From: Candidatus Krumholzibacteriia bacterium
GTDB taxonomy: Bacteria > Krumholzibacteriota > Krumholzibacteriia > WVZY01 > JAKEHA01
DNA: 64,000 nucleotides
Direction: 5' to 3'
Assembly (NCBI GenBank): GCA_029865265.1
Contig: JAOUHG010000005.1
Span: 62,001-126,000, forward strand
In this document: positions 60,418-64,000 of the stretch, piece by piece
How positions within the stretch are numbered: the stretch's first letter is position 1
How the letters are laid out: each line of letters begins with the position of its first letter
Translations under genes and position numbers: made by a program
Notes under the pieces: generated by a model
The model's input: the letters and a program-made list of their open reading frames with translations, nothing else
Told to the model about the DNA's origin: nothing
Database searches by the model: none

Positions 60418-60615
60418 TTGCTCGGCTGGCTCCTTCGATTTCTCCTCGCCCTGTTCGCAGCCCGGCTGGTGGTACGCGCGCTGCGCCCCGGGCGGCCGGC
60501 TCCGCCGCGCTTTGACCCAGAAGCGGCCGCAAACAGGGGAAAACCACGCGCCGCGCCTCCCTTCGATCCGTCGTCGGTCGACGACGCCGACTTCGAAGAG
60601 CTCCCCGGCGAGTGA
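60418..60615 (+). CDS. Small single-pass membrane protein
   Basis: 65 residues from a TTG start preceded by GGGGGT. One transmembrane helix (LLRFLLALFAARLVVRAL) is followed by an Arg/Pro/Ala-rich stretch and an acidic C-terminus (DPSSVDDADFEELPGE). No family recognised. It sits 8 bases before another small membrane protein, and the two are probably made together. Confidence 0.55.
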   Translation: MLGWLLRFLLALFAARLVVRALRPGRPAPPRFDPEAAANRGKPRAAPPFDPSSVDDADFEELPGE

Positions 60616-60623
60616 GGTGAACC

Positions 60624-60953
60624 ATGTTCGTTCGACCCCGCCGACCCCGCCGCACGGGCCGCTTCCGGTCCGGCCGCATGCGCACCGAGCGCGAGCGGCG
60701 CGAGTACCTCATCTCCATGTACGCGTCCGCCGCGGTGAAGGCAGGCCTCGCCGTGGCACTCATGGTGGCGGCGTTCCAGGCCTTCCGCGCGGCCCAGATC
60801 CACGCCGCAGGCGCTTCGCTGGGACTGCGGCTTTTCCTGCCCCTGGCCCTGCTGGCGGGTGCTCTCTTTGCACTGCGCGCGGCGCTGCGCGGGGTGGGCG
60901 AGGCGAGAGAGATTCGCAGCACCCCGCTGCTCGATGACGGGGACGACGAGTAG
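60624..60953 (+). CDS. Small two-helix membrane protein
   Basis: 109 residues. A very basic N-terminus (RPRRPRRTGRFRSGRMRTER) would stay in the cytoplasm. Two transmembrane segments follow (AAVKAGLAVALMVAAFQAF and LGLRLFLPLALLAGALFAL), then an acidic end. No family recognised. GAGGTG precedes the ATG. Confidence 0.6.
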   Translation: MFVRPRRPRRTGRFRSGRMRTERERREYLISMYASAAVKAGLAVALMVAAFQAFRAAQIHAAGASLGLRLFLPLALLAGALFALRAALRGVGEAREIRSTPLLDDGDDE

Positions 60954-61002
60954 GCCCTCGCAAAACCTAACAAACGCATTTACAGCAGGTTAACCCGGGC
61001 GC

Positions 61003-62136
61003 ATGGCATGCGAATTGCTGCGTCCCACGGGGGTTCGGCTGCGGCCGCACGGCCTGAGGAACCTCTTTCGGTGGGCGCTGTATCCATTTGTAATGAAGAA
61101 ACTTATCCGACACCGCGATATCCTGTTCTCGACCCTGTCCGAGATCACAAGCCTGATCGTTGCGGGACACGACAAGCGGATGATCTTCCGCAAGGTCCTG
61201 GAATGCTCCATCCACGTCCTCGACGCGGAGCGGGTCTTCCTGCTGGAACTCGACGGCAACCGCCTGGTGCGCTACAGCCGGGGCATCGACGACGGTTCGC
61301 GCGAGCCAAAAATCGATGTGCTCGACGAGACCCCGGGCGTGCTGGGCTGGATGATCAAGGAGACGGAGCAGGACGTCTTTCAGCCGGGGCGGGCGCTGGG
61401 GCTGGACGTGCCCACGCTGACGCGCAGCCTTGGAGACGACACCGGCAACCGCGTCATCATCAGTGCGCCGCTGGTGGCCAAGACATCCATGTTCGGGCTG
61501 CTCATTGCCATCCATCGCTCCGGCGCGCTGTACGCACCGGAAGACGTGCGGCTGCTCACGCTGCTCGCCAACCAGGCCGCGATCGCGGTGGAGAACGCGC
61601 TCCTGTACCAGAAGCTCGAGCAGGAGGCCATCACCGATGGCCTCACCTCGGTCTACAACTACCGGTTCCTGATATCGTCGCTCGAAAGCGAGATAAAGCG
61701 CGCCCGCCGCTTCAAGCAGTCGTTCTCGTTCGTCATGCTGGACGTCGATAATCTGAAGTCATACAACGACCGCCACGGCCATTTGAGCGGCAGCCAGGTG
61801 CTCAAGGAGATCGCGACCATCATCAAGGCGAGTTGCCGCGAGATCGATTTCGTGAGCAAGTACGGCGGTGACGAGTTTGGCGTGCTGCTGCCGCAGACGC
61901 GCTTGGCCGGCGCGGAGAAGGTCACCCGCCGGGTGGTCGACTGTGTCCGCGAGCACTGCTTCGACGCCCAGACGCCGGGGCTGATCACCTGCAGCGCGGG
62001 CGTTTCGTCGTTCCCGCGCGACGGGCAGACCCCGCAGGCGATCATTGAGGCCGCGGACAAGGCCCTGTACCAGGCCAAGAGAACCGGCAAGAACACCGTG
62101 GTGACCACCGAGTCGCTCATCGAAGAAATGGCCTGA
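61003..62136 (+). CDS. GAF-GGDEF diguanylate cyclase
   Basis: 377 residues as called. A GAF domain (about 45-205) is joined by a short helix to a GGDEF domain (about 210-375) with TDGLTSVYNYRFL, the active-site YGGDEFGVLL and the product-inhibition site RxxD (REID) exactly five residues before it. It makes c-di-GMP in response to whatever the GAF domain senses. The start is uncertain: ATG 61003 has no Shine-Dalgarno, and ATG 61093 (MKKLIRHRD) would remove a basic leader of 30 residues. Confidence 0.9.
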   Translation: MACELLRPTGVRLRPHGLRNLFRWALYPFVMKKLIRHRDILFSTLSEITSLIVAGHDKRMIFRKVLECSIHVLDAERVFLLELDGNRLVRYSRGIDDGSREPKIDVLDETPGVLGWMIKETEQDVFQPGRALGLDVPTLTRSLGDDTGNRVIISAPLVAKTSMFGLLIAIHRSGALYAPEDVRLLTLLANQAAIAVENALLYQKLEQEAITDGLTSVYNYRFLISSLESEIKRARRFKQSFSFVMLDVDNLKSYNDRHGHLSGSQVLKEIATIIKASCREIDFVSKYGGDEFGVLLPQTRLAGAEKVTRRVVDCVREHCFDAQTPGLITCSAGVSSFPRDGQTPQAIIEAADKALYQAKRTGKNTVVTTESLIEEMA

Positions 62137-62148
62137 AGTTCTCGTCCG

Positions 62149-62162
62149 GCCCCGAAAGGGGC
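62149..62162 (+). terminator. Possible stem-loop after the GGDEF gene
   Basis: GCCCC-GAAA-GGGGC (62149-62162) is a tetraloop hairpin 13 bases after the stop. No T tract follows, so termination is uncertain. Confidence 0.35.
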
Positions 62163-62176
62163 GATCAAATCAATAC

Positions 62177-62205
62177 TTGTCTGTGCGCCCGGCTGAGATT
62201 AGGCT
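62177..62205 (+). promoter_or_regulatory. Probable promoter of the UDP-sugar operon
   Basis: TTGTCT (62177-62182), 17 bases, TAGGCT (62200-62205), 38 bases before the ATG at 62243. The -10 and spacing equal those proposed for tRNA-Val. Confidence 0.5.
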
Positions 62206-62242
62206 CGGCGCGGCGCATCTGGAAAAGGAGCCTGGGAGGCAA

Positions 62243-63544
62243 ATGTCAATCATCGAGAAACTACGCGCGCGCGAGGCGCGCACCGCGGTAATCGGCCTGG
62301 GATATGTGGGGCTGCCGCTGGCGGTGGAACTCGCGCAGGCCGGTTACGAAGTGGTCGGGATCGACGTGATCGCGGAGAAGGTCGATCGCGTCAACGCCGG
62401 GGACAGCTACATCAAGGATGTGACGTCCGAGGCCTTGCGCGAGGTCGTATCCTCGGGCCGGCTGAAGGCCACCACGGATTTCTCCGTGCTGGCGAGTTGC
62501 GACACGGTGGACATCTGCGTGCCCACACCGCTGCGCAAGACGCGCGACCCGGACATCTCCTACATCGTGGCATCGGTTGAAGAGATCGCCAAGTACGTGC
62601 ATCCGGGCATGCTGGTGGTGCTGGAGTCGACCACCTACCCGGGTACCACCGAGGAAGTCATCCTGCCCATGCTGGCGCGTGACGATTTCCGCGTGGGCGA
62701 GCACTTCTTCCTGGCGTTCTCGCCGGAGCGCGTGGATCCGGGCAACCCCCGCTTCAACACCAAGAACATCCCCAAGGTGGTGGGCGGGGTGACGCCGCGC
62801 TGCACCGAGGTGGCGGCCGCGCTGTATTCCGGCGCGCTCAGCACCATCGTGCCGGTGAGTTCGGCGAAGGTGGCGGAGACGGTGAAGCTTCTGGAGAACA
62901 CCTTCCGCAGTGTCAACATCGGCATGGTCAATGAGATCGCGCTGATGTGCAACAAGATGGACATCGACGTGTGGGAGGTGATCCGTGCGGCGGCCACCAA
63001 GCCATTCGGCTTCATGCCGTTCTACCCGGGGCCAGGCCTGGGCGGCCACTGCATCCCCATCGACCCGTTCTATCTGTCATGGAAGGCCAAGCTGGCCGGG
63101 TTCGAGGCACGGTTCATCGAACTGGCGGGGCAGATCAACGGCTCCATGCCGGAGTACGTGGTGGCACGAGTCGCCGAGGCGCTCAACCGTCATCGTAAGG
63201 CCGTCAACGGGTCGCGCGTGCTGGTGGTCGGCATATCCTACAAGGCCAACATCGACGACATTCGCGAGTCGCCGGCGCTGGACGTAATGCGCCTGCTGGT
63301 GCGCAGCGGCGCGCAGGTCGTCTATCACGACGACGTGGCCGACAGGCGCGACCACGAACTGCAGCACCTGGAGGCAAAGCCGGTGGACCTGTCGCCGCAG
63401 ACGCTGGCCACGTGTGACTGCGCAGTCATCGTCACCGGACACGACGGCGTGGACTACAAGGCGCTTCTGGACGGTGTGCCCGTACTGGTGGATACGCGCA
63501 ACGTGTTCGCGGGCGTTCAATCCGACAAGATCGTCAGGCTCTAA
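62243..63544 (+). CDS. UDP-N-acetylglucosamine/UDP-glucose 6-dehydrogenase family (WbpA-like)
   Basis: 433 residues. NAD Rossmann start VIGLGYVGLPLAVELAQAGY, ESTTYPGTTEE, SPERVDPGN, and GPGLGGHCIPIDPFY with the catalytic Cys, then the C-terminal UDP-binding domain (GISYKANIDDIRESPA). Length and motifs fit UDP-N-acetyl-D-glucosamine 6-dehydrogenase (WbpA) slightly better than UDP-glucose dehydrogenase. It oxidises C6 to make a UDP-uronic acid for surface polysaccharide. A sugar epimerase gene follows 19 bases later. Confidence 0.9.
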   Translation: MSIIEKLRAREARTAVIGLGYVGLPLAVELAQAGYEVVGIDVIAEKVDRVNAGDSYIKDVTSEALREVVSSGRLKATTDFSVLASCDTVDICVPTPLRKTRDPDISYIVASVEEIAKYVHPGMLVVLESTTYPGTTEEVILPMLARDDFRVGEHFFLAFSPERVDPGNPRFNTKNIPKVVGGVTPRCTEVAAALYSGALSTIVPVSSAKVAETVKLLENTFRSVNIGMVNEIALMCNKMDIDVWEVIRAAATKPFGFMPFYPGPGLGGHCIPIDPFYLSWKAKLAGFEARFIELAGQINGSMPEYVVARVAEALNRHRKAVNGSRVLVVGISYKANIDDIRESPALDVMRLLVRSGAQVVYHDDVADRRDHELQHLEAKPVDLSPQTLATCDCAVIVTGHDGVDYKALLDGVPVLVDTRNVFAGVQSDKIVRL

Positions 63545-63563
63545 CGCAGGTGAAGGAGAACGC

Positions 63564-64000
63564 GTGTCCAGCTATCTCGTGACCGGCGGTGCCGGCTTCA
63601 TTGGCTCCAACATCGTGGACGAACTGCTCCGGCGCGGGCAAACCGTCCGCGTGCTCGACAACTTCGCGACCGGGCGGGAAGAGAACCTGCAGGACGCGGG
63701 AGACCGCATCGAACTCATCCGCGGCGACGTCCGCGACATCGCCGCGGTGGATGCCGCGGTAGCGGGCTGCGACTTCGTCCTGCACCAGGCCGCACTGGCC
63801 TCGGTGCCGCGCTCCATCGCCGACCCGGTGGCCAACAACGAGGTCAACGCGCAGGGCACGCTCAACGTGCTGGTGGCCGCCCAGAAGCACGGGGTGAAGC
63901 GTGTGGTATACGCCTCCTCCTCCTCGGTGTACGGCGACAGCGAAGAGCTGCCCAAGGTGGAGAGTATGACCCCCAACCCCATGTCTCCTTACGCGGTGGC
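63564..64000 (+). CDS. NAD-dependent nucleotide-sugar epimerase, 3' end cut by the window
   Basis: Extended SDR; 145 codons visible. GTG start after GAAGGAG. TGGAGFIGSNIVDELLRRGQ is the NAD motif, VRVLDNFATGREENL the adenosine-binding Asp region, then DVRDIAAVDAA, HQAALASVPRSI, and ASSSSVYGDSE with the catalytic Ser/Thr strand; the Y-x-x-x-K lies beyond the edge. It resembles UDP-GlcNAc 4-epimerase (WbpP), which together with the WbpA-like gene would make UDP-GalNAc uronic acid. It has no stop in the window. Confidence 0.9.
   Translation, partial: MSSYLVTGGAGFIGSNIVDELLRRGQTVRVLDNFATGREENLQDAGDRIELIRGDVRDIAAVDAAVAGCDFVLHQAALASVPRSIADPVANNEVNAQGTLNVLVAAQKHGVKRVVYASSSSVYGDSEELPKVESMTPNPMSPYAV

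Noticed and set aside
1-64000. CRISPR arrays, insertion sequences, prophage or integrase genes
   Set aside because: No regularly spaced repeats, transposase motifs or phage genes were seen on either strand.

Overview
The window is 64 kb of very GC-rich, densely packed bacterial chromosome with no insertion sequence, phage gene or CRISPR array. It has housekeeping blocks, five tRNA genes, a candidate 6S RNA and two accessory gene clusters. Three features suggest a member of the FCB group such as Candidatus Eisenbacteria: a secreted YCF48-repeat protein ending in a FlgD/type-IX-like domain, a secreted beta-helix protein ending in a WG-x-x-K-x-x-Y-R motif, and a multi-heart TPR kinase with a CsgG-like middle. 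This placement is inference from protein style; no rRNA is present.

Layout. 1-3.3 kb: the end of a GT4 glycosyltransferase, a SPOR lipoprotein, tRNA-Gly and tRNA-Cys, and a first alkaline-phosphatase-superfamily (AP) protein. 3.4-11.3 kb: a tightly coupled seven-gene aromatic-CoA operon (monooxygenase/reductase fusion, SDR, crotonase, acyl-CoA dehydrogenase, RidA, benzoate-type CoA ligase, creatininase) that best fits aerobic 2-aminobenzoyl-CoA (anthranilate) degradation. 11.4-15.6 kb (minus strand): a membrane glycan module (GT-C-like protein, GT2, DUF2304, flippase). 15.7-25.3 kb: a YjbQ relative, an RsbU-type phosphatase, a Ser/Thr kinase with TPRs, an amidohydrolase, an M14 peptidase and a beta-helix protein. 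25.4-28.1 kb: a small lipoprotein and the YCF48 protein. tRNA-Leu follows.

28.3-38.2 kb (minus strand) is the most unusual part. One nine-gene operon encodes a small ribbon-helix-helix (RHH) protein, ATP sulfurylase, an AP enzyme, APS kinase, three more AP enzymes (two exported), a second small RHH protein and a membrane protein. ATP sulfurylase plus APS kinase make PAPS, yet no sulfotransferase, PAPS reductase or FGly-type sulfatase is recognisable. The operon starts at a near-consensus sigma70 promoter whose -10 is covered by an inverted repeat, a likely operator for the first RHH protein. Both RHH proteins, the APS kinase and the AP lipoprotein at 2-3.3 kb end in the same L-x-x-L-G-Y-I/L tail, which suggests a shared docking or processing signal.

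38.2-64 kb is mostly core: a flippase, CCA-adding enzyme, an unexplained structured RNA candidate, dnaK, tRNA-Val, thrS-infC-rpmI-rplT-pheS-pheT-(zapB-like)-zapA, a 6S RNA candidate, ymdB, folD, xseA, xseB, polyprenyl synthase, a DUF212 membrane protein, dxs, nadK, recN, tRNA-Arg, two small membrane proteins, a GAF-GGDEF diguanylate cyclase and the start of a nucleotide-sugar operon (UDP-sugar dehydrogenase, then an epimerase cut by the window end).
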